64,000 nt of DNA, taken from NCBI GenBank assembly GCA_958299035.1, contig CATQJL010000316.1:40412025-40476024 (forward strand), given 5' to 3'. Under the pieces are notes generated by a model. It made no database searches, was not told where the DNA came from, and was given only the letters and a program-made list of their open reading frames with translations. The number at the start of each line of letters is the position of its first letter. Positions within the stretch are counted from its first letter, which is position 1. Below are positions 38,901 through 49,285 of the stretch, piece by piece. The stretch is from Cylicocyclus nassatus. Its lineage: Eukaryota > Nematoda > Chromadorea > Rhabditida > Strongylidae. A program made the position numbers and the translations under genes.

Positions 38901-41900
38901 TTGTCGATTCGCACGAGATCCTATCACCTCGACTGGCCAACCTAGACTACGCTCTCCACGTCAGAAGACCATCAGCAACATCAACTGCTACTCTCCAACA
39001 TCAGCAGCTGACGACTTAGAACTAGATGCTTTCTACGAAGACGAGGAAAAGGTCGTCCGCAACGAAAAGTCCTTCTACAAGTACGTTGTGGGCAACTTTA
39101 ATGCGAAAATCGGGATGCCATTAGAAAAGGAATATAGGATCGGGAAGTTTGGACGTGGGCTCCGGAACGAAAACGGCAACCGTCTTGTTGGGCTTCTCAC
39201 CGCCGCATAACTACTTTTCCATGGTAATTTCATCTTCAGAAGAAAGAACATCGCCGGTGGACATGGGAATCACCCAACGGAACGACTGACGAAGAGATCG
39301 ACCACATTCTCCAACCGAAGGTGGAGCTTGCTCGATGTCTCAATAGTTCCATTCTTCTGCAGTAACTCCGATCACCGCCTCCTTCGAGCGAAGATACGAC
39401 TCAACCGAAGGCTGGAAAAGAAAGTCTGTCACATTGCCGAGGGAAGGAAGGAAGTCGTTTACGACAGTAACAGGCTAGAAGAGCTCATATCAAGTTCTGA
39501 CTGGCCCATCGAAAGGACCCAACGTACGACTGCGACCGGCTTCTGAAAGGATTGCGAGCCTGCGGAGAGTGCGCCTCAGTGACTTCTGAGAAGAACTTGG
39601 AACCATTTTCAAGATCACCAAGGAATTACTCGAAAGAAGAGGATTTCTGAGGCGGAATCTGAATGCCCATCTCGAGCGACTGATAGCCAACGCCAGTTGC
39701 AGAACAGGTTTGCAGGAGGATTTCAGGAAGTACAGGGAAGCCAAGATACTGGAGGCAGCTGAAGGAAGACGAAGTCTTAAGAAGTGCCGAAGGGACTTCC
39801 GTGAATAACACGTACCGCTGGTTGCACTATTGAACGAAGATGGGACTCCGACTTGTTCCCGATGCAAGATGAAATCTATCGCGAAGAACTTTTACACCAA
39901 CCTCTTCCGCTCATCAACACCCGTGCCGATGCCCGTTGTGTTCCCACTGGAGAAGTACCACCAGAATTCTACCTGCTGAAGTGCGCACGGTGATTCAGAC
40001 CATGACATCCACGGCTCCAGGACCACACCATCTTCCCGTCGAATTTCTGCGAGCCGGAGGACAACGGATCCACGAGATTCTCGCGTCGCACCTGACAGTT
40101 TACCTTCAGAAGGAGAGGATTCTCGACCAGTGGAGAACGTCAAGAACCGTCCTTCTTTTCAAGAAGGATGAACGGGAGGATCTTCGGAACTACCGTCCAA
40201 TATGCCTGCTGAGTGTACTGTACGCTTTTCACGAAGATCATCCCTATTGCATATTTAGAACACTGGATGAAGCCCAACCCCAAGAACAAGCTGGATTCCT
40301 CTAGAGATTTGCATGGACTACATCCAGACGGTTTCGAGAGTCATAGAAGTCTGCCGGGAGTACCGACTGCCTCTCGTCCTAACCTTCGTCGACTACGAGA
40401 AAGCCTTTGACAGCGTCGAAACCAACGCCATCCTGTCAGCGCTAGTCGATCAAGGAGTGGAGCCAGCCTACGTGAGGACACTAGCCAACTTCTACAAGGA
40501 CTCTACAACAACGATGCAGCTGTTCCATCGCCCCCTGACCATTCCTATTGGGAAGGGGGTCCGACAAGGTGATACTATTTCGCCGAAGCTGCTCACCGCG
40601 GCCTTGCAGTGGGTGATGAAGTCACTGGACTGGAACGAGAGAGGCATACGAGTTGATGGGAGATTCCTGTCTAACCTTCGTTTTGCGGACGACATCGTTC
40701 TCTTCTCGAGCAGTATCACCGAAGCAGAGACGATGCTGAAGGAACTAAACGAAGTAGGGAAGAAGATAGGATTGCGAATAAATCGGAAGAAGACTCAGTT
40801 TATGAAGAACGCCCTTTGCGAAGTTGCAGAATGGAACTGGAAGGCACCCCTATCACGGAGACGTCTTCTTACGTGTATCTCGGACATTCGATGAACATGG
40901 AGAACGACTTGAGGGAAGAACTTAAATTCGAAAGTGCCTAATTGACAGTTGAACCTGGGAAGCCAATGAGGGCGAGTTTGCGCCCTTATATCTCTGCAAA
41001 TTGTACAGTTGAGGTAATCTCATGTGGTCAGTGACATGTACTTTTGGTAGCTCTATTTTTCCAGAGGTAGCTCGTGCTCATAGCTCCAACGTAGGAGGCG
41101 CTATATAAGCGACTAGCTGGCTTACCCGGCTCCGCCGTATGTTCCGAATCATAGGTGCGATAGGGGGAGCCGGGCCCTCTCCAGGTGAAGGGGGTCTCTG
41201 CTACTCCCATCCTTGTAAGGTGAAGGGGGTAAGTGAGCCCTGAGAGCAAAATGCCCCAACAAGTTACATACCATTCGAAAACTGAGGTCATATAGAATCG
41301 ACGTAGACCGTCGGCTTTTTCCTAGGTCTTTTGTTCCGCGAGATTTGAGGGATTTTATGTACTTCATGTGTCAACTAATTTTGTGTCCTCACTTTCTGCT
41401 CTCCAAAAGAATGCTACGAGAAAGTCGACGGTCTACATCTGCTAATGAAGACTTGCTCTGTAACGCAGATAGATAACCAGCAGATTAGGTCTTCGTTTGG
41501 CAGAATTTGCTGTTGAAAATGAACATGATTTCAGGTAAAATGCAGTGTATCTCTCGATAGAGGGCGGCTAGAAAAAATTCGACGGTCTACGTCGAATCCC
41601 CCTTTCCTGGGCTTTCGAATGGTATATAGATTGCTGAGCGAAAAAACTTGCCAGTTTTTAAAAATGGTGTGGAGGTATTTACTATTGGCTTGCTCCACCC
41701 AGCTCCCCCAATGTATTGGCTTTTATCGGTCACCAGAGCAAGCGCTTTTTAGAGCCGTGAAGCAGAAAAGCCCTAACATGTTTCACACCGTTCGAAAGCT
41801 GAGATTATGGAGAATCGACATAGACCGTCTCTTTTTTCATAGCTTCTCTGTAGAGCGAGATACGAGCGATTTTATACGCCTACTCACCAGCTAATTTTGT

Positions 41901-44900
41901 GTAATTATTTTGTAATTTAGTTTTGAAAGAAAGAACAAGGATTAAAAAAAAGAGACGGTCTACGTTTACTGGCAAGGTCTTGCTCTGTGATACAGTTAGA
42001 AAATCAGGCACCTTTATCCATTCTTCACGCAGAAATTTCTCGACAAAAACACACATCTTTTTGGCTAAAATCCCGTGTAACTCTAAGTAGAGGGGAGCTA
42101 GAGAAAAAGAGACGGTCTACGTCGAATCCTTTTTTTGTGGGCTTTCTAATGGTGTACAGGTTGTCGGGTGAAAAAACTTGTGGTTTCTTAAAAATGAGGT
42201 GGAGATATTCAATAGTAACTTGCTCCACCCCGCTCCGGCTTTCTATGGGTTGCCGGAGCAAGACTTTTTTGGACTGGGAAAGCTTTGTGCACCAGCACCT
42301 TATATACCATTCGATAGATAAGAACGCGAGGAATCGACGTAGACCGTCTCTTTTTTCGTAGCTTCTCTGTGAAGCGAGATACGAGCAGTTTTATCTAGCT
42401 ACAATATCAGCCAATTTTGGGTAATTATATTTTCCAACCAAGAAGGTCTTTTTCGAACTTTTATATATGAATCGAAAGCATGAAAAACGAGTAATCTGAC
42501 TGTTGTTTTGTTTGTTATTATTCTCTTTAGTGAAAAGAGATATGGTATGATTTTTTGTCAGCAAACATGCATCCATCGCTAGTCGGTTCAGATTTTTTTA
42601 CTCTTGCTCAACTCTTTTTTGCAAAGCATGTATTCATTGACACAATGTTAATTGTTCAAAAAATCACCTTTTACTTTTTGATTGCGCTTCGTTATCAACG
42701 CCCTTTGAGCGCGGAGAAGGTCTCAAGAATGTTTTTTTAACAAAATGTTGTTGATTCGATACTCTCTTGCAGTCTTGATGTCTGAGGAGAAGAGCAGGTG
42801 GCGTTTCTGTCCAAACGAAAGTTCCTTTGTAATAGCTGTTTGCCTTGATTAGTCTCAACCTCAGGTGAAAGGGGTCAGCCAGATGCCGGCCCTAAAGTGA
42901 AGGGGGTCAGAGAAATTTCTCCACCTATCGCATCTATGTTCCGAATAGAAAATTCCATTTCTTAACCGATCCGGACCAAACTTGGCACACATACACTTCG
43001 GGCCCCGACGGGTGTCACAGGCTACTTTTCGTTATCGACCGATATCGATTTTATCGATTTTTTGCAAAATTTGAGCTATGAGGCTGGGAGTTGGCACAGG
43101 GGGGGGGGTAATCGAGCATGCTGATCACCCCTGTGGGGGTTAAGAAATGGAATTTTCTATTCGGAACATACGGCGGAGCCGGGTAAGCCAGCTAGTCTGC
43201 TATAAACATGTCAACTCTGGCAATTTTTAGCTTGCAAGAGAGTTTATTGCAAAAAAGTCAATCGACATGCCAGCCAGCACTATTCTATGGTAAAGAACGC
43301 GGAAAATCAATAAATCAATGAGACCAATCAGTAAATTTTTGCCAGAAATAGCTTATTTACATACGCCTCGCTCGGTATCTATGTATGCGAGTTTTGGCAA
43401 TCCCTCAATTCTTTCTATCATTTCAGGCTTCCAAAAAAAGTCTATAAATACTATCTACAGTCTGTCCCAAACAGGACCAGACAGAACGGCTAGCGTAATT
43501 TTGAACAAGGAATGCCTTTTTACGAAATGGCCATCCAAGATGAAATATGTACATGTTGTGATTAATTCAGTGGTTAAGTTGATCTTCAAACTGCAATTCT
43601 CATCTGCGAAATGCTTTTTTTATACAAAAGTTTGACTGTTAAAGGCAGTGTCCGGGCAAGATGGGGGTTATGGGATTTCAGTGCCATGCGAGAGTGGCCC
43701 CCATCAAACACAACATCGCCAAGTGCAACGTCATAACACTCGACCTAAAGCAAGAAAAACGACCGGAAGTGGGGAAACTACGCCTTGGGGCGGGGTCCTC
43801 CGAGCTGTCCGAATTCCTGCTAGGCGGCAGAGTACGCATGCCGCCACAGTCAAAATGTAGGGTGATCAGGGGGTGATCAGCATGCTCGATTACACCCCCT
43901 TGCCAAATTCCAGCCCCCTAGCAACTCCTAGCCCTAGGTGAACTCAGCAAAAAAATCTATAAAAATCGATAAAATCGATATCGATCGATGACGAAAAGTG
44001 GCCTATGACACCCGCCGGGGCCCGATGTGTATGTGTGCCAAGTTTGGTCCGGATCGGTTTAGAAATGGAATTTTCTATTCGGAACATACGTACACACAGA
44101 CATACAGACATACAGACAAACAGACATTCAGCTTTATATATAAGATGATGCATACTTTGAATTTTATCTCCATGGAAGTAGGCATGGCAGGCTGGGATAG
44201 CCATGTTTCAGTTTGTATCGAAGGGGACACCATATATAATTCGGGAAAAATCCAGGGGCTCCGTCTGTGGGAGCCCATCTATGAAACTTCCCGGACGTTT
44301 TTTTTAGTTCTGGCCAAGCGATTTTTCTTCTTTTTCCCCTCTCAATTTTCCCCCTCTCTCTATCACTGCAACGCGTGTGATAGTTACCCGGTGAACATCT
44401 GGACTTGGTTAGGGGGCTGGAAACTTCTAGAAAAGGGGTAATTGAGGTTAAAAAACGCAATTTTTTCGCTTAATTTCTTCTTATTTTTCCTTATTTTTCT
44501 TGATTTTGATGGTGGTGAGAAGTAGAAAGTGGGCCGAGCTTGTTTGGAAGATGTGTAGCTGTATAAAAACGCTGAAAATGAGCTTATTCTACAGTTTTTC
44601 GATCTCTTCGCTCAATTTTCCGCCCATTTTGCTCGGTTGGGGTGCACGTGGGCGGTGTCAAGAGCGAAGGGGCGGAGCTTCAGAAGGTGTTTTGAGTGAA
44701 ATGATTGATTGGTGGATAAGCGGCTTTGCAGTGGTTGACGGGGCGATGGTAGTGCTAACAATGGGTATGTGGCTGTTGAGGGAAAGATGGGCGGGACTTG
44801 TAATTGAGTGGGCGGAGTCTTGGGAAGTGGGCGAAGCCTTAGAAGGTGGGTGGAGCCTTGGGGTTCGAAATTAAGGGTGTGAATCTCAAAACTTGGCAAT

Positions 44901-47375
44901 CGAAATCGAAATTTTTGAGGTTGCGAAATCTTCAAAACTTTCAAGTCTTCGATTTTATCGATTTTAGATGCTCCGCAACCTCCAGAATGTTCATGGATTT
45001 TTGGTTGAGAACTATAAGCCTCGCCCACTTGCGTTGTCGCTATATACCCAATATATGGGTGAAAAGTCATTTAGTTTTGATCTGAGGTCTTCAATTATAT
45101 TCTGCGAACGGGATTTTGTTAGGGCGCAACCCAAGAGTCAATATAGATAGAAAGCTAAGATAAACATTATTCGATACAACAAATTCGCGAGTTTTTTAGC
45201 AGCTAAACATGGTGCAAAGTATCTTTTGAAGGAAGGCGAAAATGGCTAGCAAATTTATTAAAATCAATATTTACCTGAAATTTAGCCATCGTTAACCCTA
45301 CAGAATGAAGCTATCACGGGGAGCAGACGTGTTTTTTGTAATCAGCAGGTCGGATAACCTCTATGGTCAATTTTTCTAGTAAAATAACGCCTTGACCTCG
45401 CCACTGGTTTTGGCTGAAATATTGAAAATTTGAATCGACCCGGAACTCCACTCACAGTAGTTTTCAAACCCACTGTTTACGAAAATCCTAGTTATTTCGC
45501 GCTTAAGAGTTTTACAGTGAAGTTTCAAATGGAAAAAAAATTTTATTAAAACGCGCAAGGTTGAAGATTCGTTGGCACTTCTCGCCCGTCTGTCAAAAAA
45601 TTTGCCTGCGTTTTTTTCAAAGTGGAATCTCTGTAAAAAACGCTATCAGGTCGTGATTAGAACAGGCCCCTGTCTGCACTGTTTGTCAAATAATGAGGTT
45701 ACAAACTCATGTTCTCGTGAATTTTTTCCCAAATTTGAGAATCTTGTATTTTATCGGATTCTCGTCCCCAAAATGTGCCAACAGTAGCAAAAAATTGTTG
45801 TCAGCACATTGAGTAATCCATTTGAGCGGAAATTTGAAGATTAGCATCATACATGCAGTCAAACAGTTACGACTTTGGAATGTGAAAATTCTCGGCGATG
45901 TCGGCGATGTCGGTGACTTTGCCTTTTTCGCCGAATTTAGCGAATTCGCCGACATTGCCGAATTCGCCAAGAATTTTCACGTTCCACTATCACAACTGTA
46001 TAGAGTATGCCCTGTCAATACACTGTGATAGAAATTAATACTCTGTGCCTGCTGGTCTAACATATTGGCAGCATTAACATGTTCGCAACATAAACAACAT
46101 GCCCCCATTGTCAGCACTTTTTGGCAGTTGGCTTTGATGTTCAACATGTTGGTGCATGTTGTCAGCATGCTAGTGATTTGGGTGCAGGTCAGAGGCGCAG
46201 ATCAAGGGGTAGTCAACTGTGAAGGTGATGATTTTCAAATAAACAAATTTTCAAAGTTCTCCTACACAAGAAATTTTGCATTAATCTGATTCTCAGGATA
46301 TGTTCCATCAAATTTTACATTGTTCCGGAATAATTAGCTGTGCCGTCCCTGTGAACCATCCCATGCTGAGCGGTGCCACAATACTACCGACAAGACCAAG
46401 TGACAAGGACCTGTTCTGTAGACTGCGCGACAATGTTAGAACCAACGTCACTGGAGCTGACCCCTATGATTCTGCTCACTTTCGTTCAACAATATGAAAA
46501 AGCATGAAAACAACAGACAAGGATCCAAACGATGTTTCAAAGCTAAAATAAAAACCACAAACATCTTCACGCCACATTCTGCGCTCCACAAAATGCATAT
46601 GCTTGTGAATAGCTGTAAGCTTCTCAATATGACAGTCTTTAAACAACAAGCACTGCGATTTTTACTAGGCGTTTCTATGAAATAAAAAAGTGATAACAGG
46701 ATTACTAGATATAAAAAAGACTAGTACAAATCCTTTAGGCATCAGTGCACATACAGTATGTAAAAGTTACCTTCGTTTGTGTAGGCTCTCGCCCTCCTCT
46801 GTATAATAGGATTGATAAACGATTCTTGGATTTTCTACGCTCCGACCAGCTTTAGCATATCGGCAAAACGCCTCCAATCAACACTTCTCACGTCAATTCA
46901 ATTGCTCTCATCAATTGTATAAGACCACAGATACCATACCGTATGTGACGATAGGCAGATGCTGCCCAGCTACTAGCAAAGTAAACAATGCGATCTGCTA
47001 CAAATTGCCATTTTGTTTAGAGCTGCAGTAAGTATGCGACAAGTTACAAATAGTGAAAAAGCTTTTTCTTATAATTCGTACGGCTTCAAACCTCTCAACG
47101 CTTACGCCAATTTTGTTGAATTGCTCCTAAGCTCGTTTCTTATAAGAGTAGAGTTGCAATTGTTAACCGCATAGGTTTTGTTAATGCAGTGTATCGCAGA
47201 TATTCTAAATTATATTTTCAAAGAACATTTCAGAGACATTATATGGACAGCAAAAGGACCAGCTACCTACGCAGAAGTGGATCGTAACGTTTTCTGTCCA
47301 AACAACTTCAAGATTGTTGAATACAACTATCCTATTCCGAAACTGGACTTTATACACAGACCCTCTTGTGCAAAG
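26971..47375 (+). CDS. Partial gene with signal anchor; possible SAM-methyltransferase family N-terminus
   Basis: Three plus-strand exons join in phase: 26971-27050 (ATG, donor GTAAGT), 36129-36326 (acceptor CTTATCAG, donor GTAATA) and 47234-47375 (acceptor ACATTTCAG, donor GTATTT). Together 420 nt, 140 codons, ending in phase 0. Exon 1 encodes a signal anchor ([16 protein letters not shown]). Exon 2 reads [19 protein letters not shown] and is charged. Exon 3 includes [17 protein letters not shown] and [19 protein letters not shown]. From memory of the nematode spermine-synthase-like group, such a segment sits before the SAM domain, but this is a weak recollection. The two introns (9 and 11 kb) are packed with repeats and a decayed RTE. 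No later plus-strand exon was found; methyltransferase exons occur on the opposite strand at 48560-47926. Confidence 0.45.
27780..28110. repeat. Two diverged tandem copies of about 165 bp
   Basis: 27805-27945 and 27980-28110 share the order 'ggctgatcagctttgggagc / ggctgctcagtttttggagc', 'ttttgttttcgcc / ttttgttctcgcc', 'cgaaataatttacctcacag / cgagaggatttacgccacag' and 'aaaatgca'. No coding function is evident. Confidence 0.5.
28631..29200. repeat. Foldback element with GC-rich ends
   Basis: The left end 'gataaccgccgggggcaggc' is mirrored by 'gcctgcccccggcgattatc' at the right. The interior carries degenerate short repeats of the form 'gcgctcgctgaaag', 'gcgcttgcaag', 'gcccgctgaagg' and 'tttggcca'. 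Confidence 0.65.
29312..29384 (+). repeat. tRNA-like sequence, probably SINE-derived
   Basis: An A-box-like 'tggtggttagtgt' and a B-box-like 'gggttcggatcctg' are spaced as in a tRNA. A complete cloverleaf with a good acceptor stem is not seen, so a tRNA-derived repeat is more likely than a functional tRNA gene. Confidence 0.4.
29990..30480. repeat. Foldback repeat, widespread family
   Basis: The left arm 'aatacttggtcgaaatgacg', 'tttccatgc', 'tatagagcatggaacgctga' is mirrored at the right by 'tcagcgttcaatgctctata' and 'atggaaacgccacttcgacc'. Related words occur near 480-960, 4870-5110, 32205-33055 and 35620-35890, suggesting one MITE family. Confidence 0.55.
31198..31653. repeat. Foldback element with TTAAAGGCAGCGTCC ends
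   Basis: The 456-bp segment starts 'ttaaaggcagcgtccaggca' and ends with the complement 'tgccaggacgctgcctttaa'. Its centre (31390-31455) is a run of TGCA-containing palindromic words such as 'gcattgcatatgcattgcag'. A single related end is visible at about 43639. Confidence 0.7.
32205..33055. mobile_element. Foldback element whose two arms each carry a tRNA-like sequence
   Basis: The left arm runs from 'aagtactatgtatcaatgg' through 'gctgatttcaaatctgcttt', 'cgctcttctgaagagagtta', a tRNA-like block at 32401-32472, and 'aatcgcctgcagacac'. The right arm mirrors all of these in reverse order and ends 'aaagtacttccc'. The tRNA-like blocks (32401-32472 plus strand, 32791-32875 minus strand) have 'gtagtggtta' and the B box 'ggttcaaatcc'. 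In the right copy a five-pair anticodon-type stem (CTTGC/GCGAG) encloses an oversized 11-base loop. No protein is encoded. Confidence 0.7.
33205..33930. repeat. Long-armed foldback element
   Basis: Arms of about 250 bp mirror each other: left 'agggccgcatgcactaacat' through 'gaagctgtacaagccgcatt'; right the complements, ending 'ttagtgcatgcggcccctag'. The centre also pairs ('cagtgctaagcatgttgctg' against its complement near 33620). A T-rich/C-rich tract follows at about 33930. Confidence 0.7.
34260..35235. repeat. Foldback element, copy 1 of a three-member family
   Basis: The left arm 'gttaactttgtttcaaggtg' to 'caaagtactactacctcttt' mirrors the right arm at 35100-35200. A central hairpin at about 34812-34880 reads 'ggggcacaacctttgaaaag' and its complement. 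Sister copies are at 51170-51740 and 53330-54185. The flank at 34045-34200 ('gggatgcggcacgccaaact') is also shared in complement with 51700-51745. Confidence 0.6.
35250..36100. other. Intron DNA with one hairpin
   Basis: Within intron 2 of the gene starting at 26971. It contains an AG-rich tract and a hairpin at about 35375-35421 ('agagcttttcttgtaagctc' and its complement), and a repeat-like segment at 35620-35890 ending 'ctaacaagggaatgg'. No exon is supported. Confidence 0.45.
37390..38520 (+). other. Probable 5' untranslated region of the second RTE, with inserted sequence
   Basis: 37400-37720 is GC-rich and non-coding, and leads into the decayed RTE downstream. The phrase 'agtaaaccccc' recurs, partly inverted, at 38467. 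Similar sequence ('tagtaaacccctgtcagggc' to 'tgcgcgttctcaaa') is found at 52185-52320, so it is a dispersed unit. A hairpin 'tcccgtaagtt...aacttacggga' lies at 38221-38252. Confidence 0.4.
37797..37870 (+). repeat. tRNA-like sequence in the RTE leader region
   Basis: 'ggtcgaggctaagtg'-type A-box region ('tggtcgagaggctaagtgca') and 'ggttcaagccc' B box at tRNA spacing, with 'catgggtttcaatgagaaag' between them. The overall form recalls a type II (Ser or Leu) tRNA, but the arms are imperfect. More likely a tRNA-derived repeat. Confidence 0.4.
38560..40925 (+). pseudogene. Second RTE-clade retrotransposon, multiply frameshifted
   Basis: Endonuclease at about 38624-39019 ([40 protein letters not shown]). 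An SDHRLLRAK block lies near 39367. Reverse transcriptase at about 39936-40894 has [22 protein letters not shown] and [10 protein letters not shown]. Reading requires several frame changes (near 39000, 39200, 39550-39800, 39930 and 40305), so it is dead. Domain order and motifs match the RTE at 22652-25516 but the sequence is clearly a different subfamily. Confidence 0.85.
41108..43196. repeat. 2.1-kb composite with inverted ACTAGCTGGC ends
   Basis: Begins 'actagctggcttacccggct' and ends with the complement 'agccgggtaagccagctagt'. Inside are alternating inverted modules carrying 'gacgtagaccgtc' or its complement at about 41300, 41415, 41578, 41818, 41955, 42110 and 42335. Two diverged tandem units share the block 'gggctttcgaatggtatat / gggctttctaatggtgtac'. 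The right part has the 'ggaccaaacttggcacacat' and 'atcgattttatcgat' blocks of the family at 58911. No gene is supported. Confidence 0.6.
43639..44146. repeat. Compound of TTAAAGGCAG end and ACTAGCTGG-family tail
   Basis: At 43639 'ttaaaggcagtgtccgggca' matches the end of the element at 31198. From about 43866 the sequence changes to the family seen at 58911: 'gtgatcagcatgctcgatta', 'tcgataaaatcgatatcgat', 'ggaacatacgtacacacaga', a CAGACATA run and 'cagctttatatataagatga'. Confidence 0.6.
44150..45860. other. Intergenic or intronic DNA, GGGCGGAG-type short repeats
   Basis: 44640-44870 has repeated 'gtgggcggag' and 'gtgggcgaag' words; the open frames there come from this low-complexity content. 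No domain or splice-supported exon is seen elsewhere in the stretch. Confidence 0.4.
45863..46000. repeat. Short inverted repeat with GGCGATGTC units
   Basis: 'acagttacgactttggaatg' and 'tgaaaattct' pair with 'agaattttcacgttccacta' and 'cacaactgt'. The loop carries 'cggcgatgt' units and their complements (gaattcgccgacatt). Confidence 0.6.
46294..46497 (+). CDS. Candidate terminal exon, unknown product
   Basis: After an acceptor (GATTCTCAG) an open frame runs 68 codons to TGA at 46495-46497, with plausible protein composition: [19 protein letters not shown], then [20 protein letters not shown] and [15 protein letters not shown] at the end. No family is recognised and no partner exon was located. 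It lies inside the putative intron before 47234, so it may belong to another gene or be chance. Confidence 0.25.
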   Translation, partial: QDMFHQILHCSGIISCAVPVNHPMLSGATILPTRPSDKDLFCRLRDNVRTNVTGADPYDSAHFRSTI

Positions 47376-47529
47376 GTATTTCTAAAGCCTCTTTGTTTTG
47401 AGAGTCATCATAAAAGTATGGCCAATTATGGGCCATTCTTAATCATGATTAGCTGCACGAGTTGCTATCATAATTCGTATCTGTTACGCTGATCTATTTA
47501 AAGATATAAACCCACTCAGACAGCGGATC

Positions 47530-47720
47530 GAACCCCTCCGGCGGAGAAATGTCAGGGCCGCGGGGTTTCCCCAGCGGTGGGTCTGCCACTCGTGCGCCGG
47601 AGCCCTCCCTTTCTGCTCCGGAGACCTCCCGTTTCTGCTCCGGAGCCCTCCCATTTTGTGTTCCGGAGGCCTCCCATTTTGTGCTCCGGAGACCTCTCAT
47701 TTTGTGCTCCGCAAGTCTGC
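47530..47720. repeat. Tandem GCTCCGGAG repeat, locus 1
   Basis: About eight units of 20-24 bp, of the type 'gctccggagacctcccattt'. Reading frames through it give repetitive peptides and are not taken as genes. A C17 run follows at about 47800. Confidence 0.8.
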
Positions 47721-47925
47721 CGCGGCATACTGTAATTAGCCCTAATTAAGCTCCAAACCCCAATTTTGTCTCTAAACCCACCCAAATTAGCCGAATAGGA
47801 CCCCCCCCCCCCCCCAGGTAGGAGTACAGCGCTACCCTCACCCCCGTACTCTACCCCCTCCCTCTCATCCCTAGCGTTTGTGGATAGAAGATAGAAGAAT
47901 GAAGAAACAAGACATTTATTTCAAA

Positions 47926-48560
47926 TTAACTACAAAGAATCTCCTGCGAATTGCAACATTTTATGGTATTATTTTGCGATTGAGAGAATGTGCAAAGCTT
48001 GATGATTGACCTGTAGGAGTAAGAGCATTTCTGAGCCTCTCGATCACTCCACATCCCGAAATACTTTAGCAGGGCACGGCGATCTAATGGCTTCATCACA
48101 TGCAAGGCTATGACATCAGATCTCTCCCCTAAATGCAAAAACTTTCATTTCACAGAAACATGAAAGTCTACCGCTCGTACCACGTTTGCTAGCTTCTTTC
48201 AAGTACTCGAGACCATCTTGTACAATCACACGGTGATTTTTTTCTTCAATAACGCCAAACCATTTCTTTGCTGTTTCAACAACAACTGAATCTAACTCAA
48301 TAGCAGCTATGTTAACCTAAAGTATGAGGAATGATGACACGATTATGACGCGATCTTATAAGGAAAAATAGGTTTCCAAATACACAATGAGAGGCAGAAA
48401 CAGCAAGGATGAGAGCTCTGGTCGACTCGCCTTTGGTTTGAGCTTATGTAAAAACATATCAAAACTTCCGCCACCCAATCCAATTTCTAGCACTGTCTTG
48501 CCCACATCCGATAATCAGTAGAAAAGGCTGACACTAGGAAGGGACTAGCATACCAGCAAC
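47926..48560 (-). pseudogene. Spermine-synthase-like SAM methyltransferase, inactivated
   Basis: Minus-strand exons 48560-48431, 48316-48172 and 48128-48011 with introns kept (donors GC, GT, GT; acceptors TTTTAG, ACTTTAG, CATTTAG). Motif I reads TVLEIGLGGGSFDMFLHKLK; the acidic ribose-binding region follows as VNIAAIELDSVVVETAKKWF, then VIVQDGLEYLKEASK and GGERSDVIAL. The third exon then shows CDEAIRSPCPAKVFRD in a shifted frame. At least two single-base shifts occur in the first exon (after VAGMLVPS and before DVGK) and two in the third, including a four-base loss near 48100 and an in-frame stop. Retained introns mean it is not a processed copy. The middle exon is intact. A possible AATAAA lies near 47913. 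Confidence 0.75.
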
Positions 48561-48999
48561 CTAAAATAGAGGAACATTGGAGGTGAGAAGCAACAATTCC
48601 TTCCATTAGTGCCAATGGTCTTGATTGAATGCGCAAGAATTAGTTAACAGAGTAAGTCCTGCCCGAAAGAGTGTTACAAAGAGTTAGCCTTGAGATTTTC
48701 ACTTGTTAGTTGTGGGCGAACTCAGGTTTGGTGATGGCAATCAAAAGCCCTGCAAAAAATGTGATGATGACGTGAACATCGTCAAGTATTCCTGCGCTCA
48801 TCTGCAAGAACAGACAACTACAGGGCCTCTGCAAATTCAACCGACTACAAGAACTTCAAAATTGTATATAATGACGCTTTATAATGACAAAAAATCATCC
48901 AAAAACTTCGGTAATCTTAATGAACGTCTTCTCGACTAGATAACCCTCACGGGAAAAAGAATAGGCACAAGAAGACGCCTTGTTCCAGACCGGTCAAAA

Positions 49000-49191
49000 A
49001 TGACACGCACAACCAACTTCGCAGCCTACCTTTTAACAGATTATTTTGATTACTCAGCTCTAAACGCTCACATATTGAGATCGAATGTCGAGATGGTCTA
49101 TTTGCCAAATCCTTGTATCGGAATCGTCGAAGAGTTCGCCTACAAATTCAAGGATGGTTTGACAAAAGGAAACGTTTTGATGCGAACGTGA
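49000..49191 (+). other. Open stretch of uncertain status
   Basis: A 63-codon frame (TRTTNFAAYLLTDYFDYSAL, VEMVYLPNPCIGIVEEF) has protein-like composition but lacks a clear acceptor or recognised domain. It could be a terminal exon or the remnant of one. Confidence 0.2.
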
Positions 49192-49285
49192 GGGTGATCA
49201 AAGCTGGTACATCTTACAGAGAGCAGGAAAACAGATGAAGCATCAGAGTACCATGAAGCTAGGTAAGGCTTTGGCCATACTTTAT

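Noticed and set aside
41619..42361. Two similar frames (YRLLSEKTC and YRLSGEKTC) as a tandem gene family
   Set aside because: The similarity comes from diverged tandem repeat units that also match in non-coding parts; no domain or splice evidence.
44500..44874. A 124-codon frame on the plus strand
   Set aside because: Low-complexity GGGCGGAG-type repeats explain its openness; no start context or domain.
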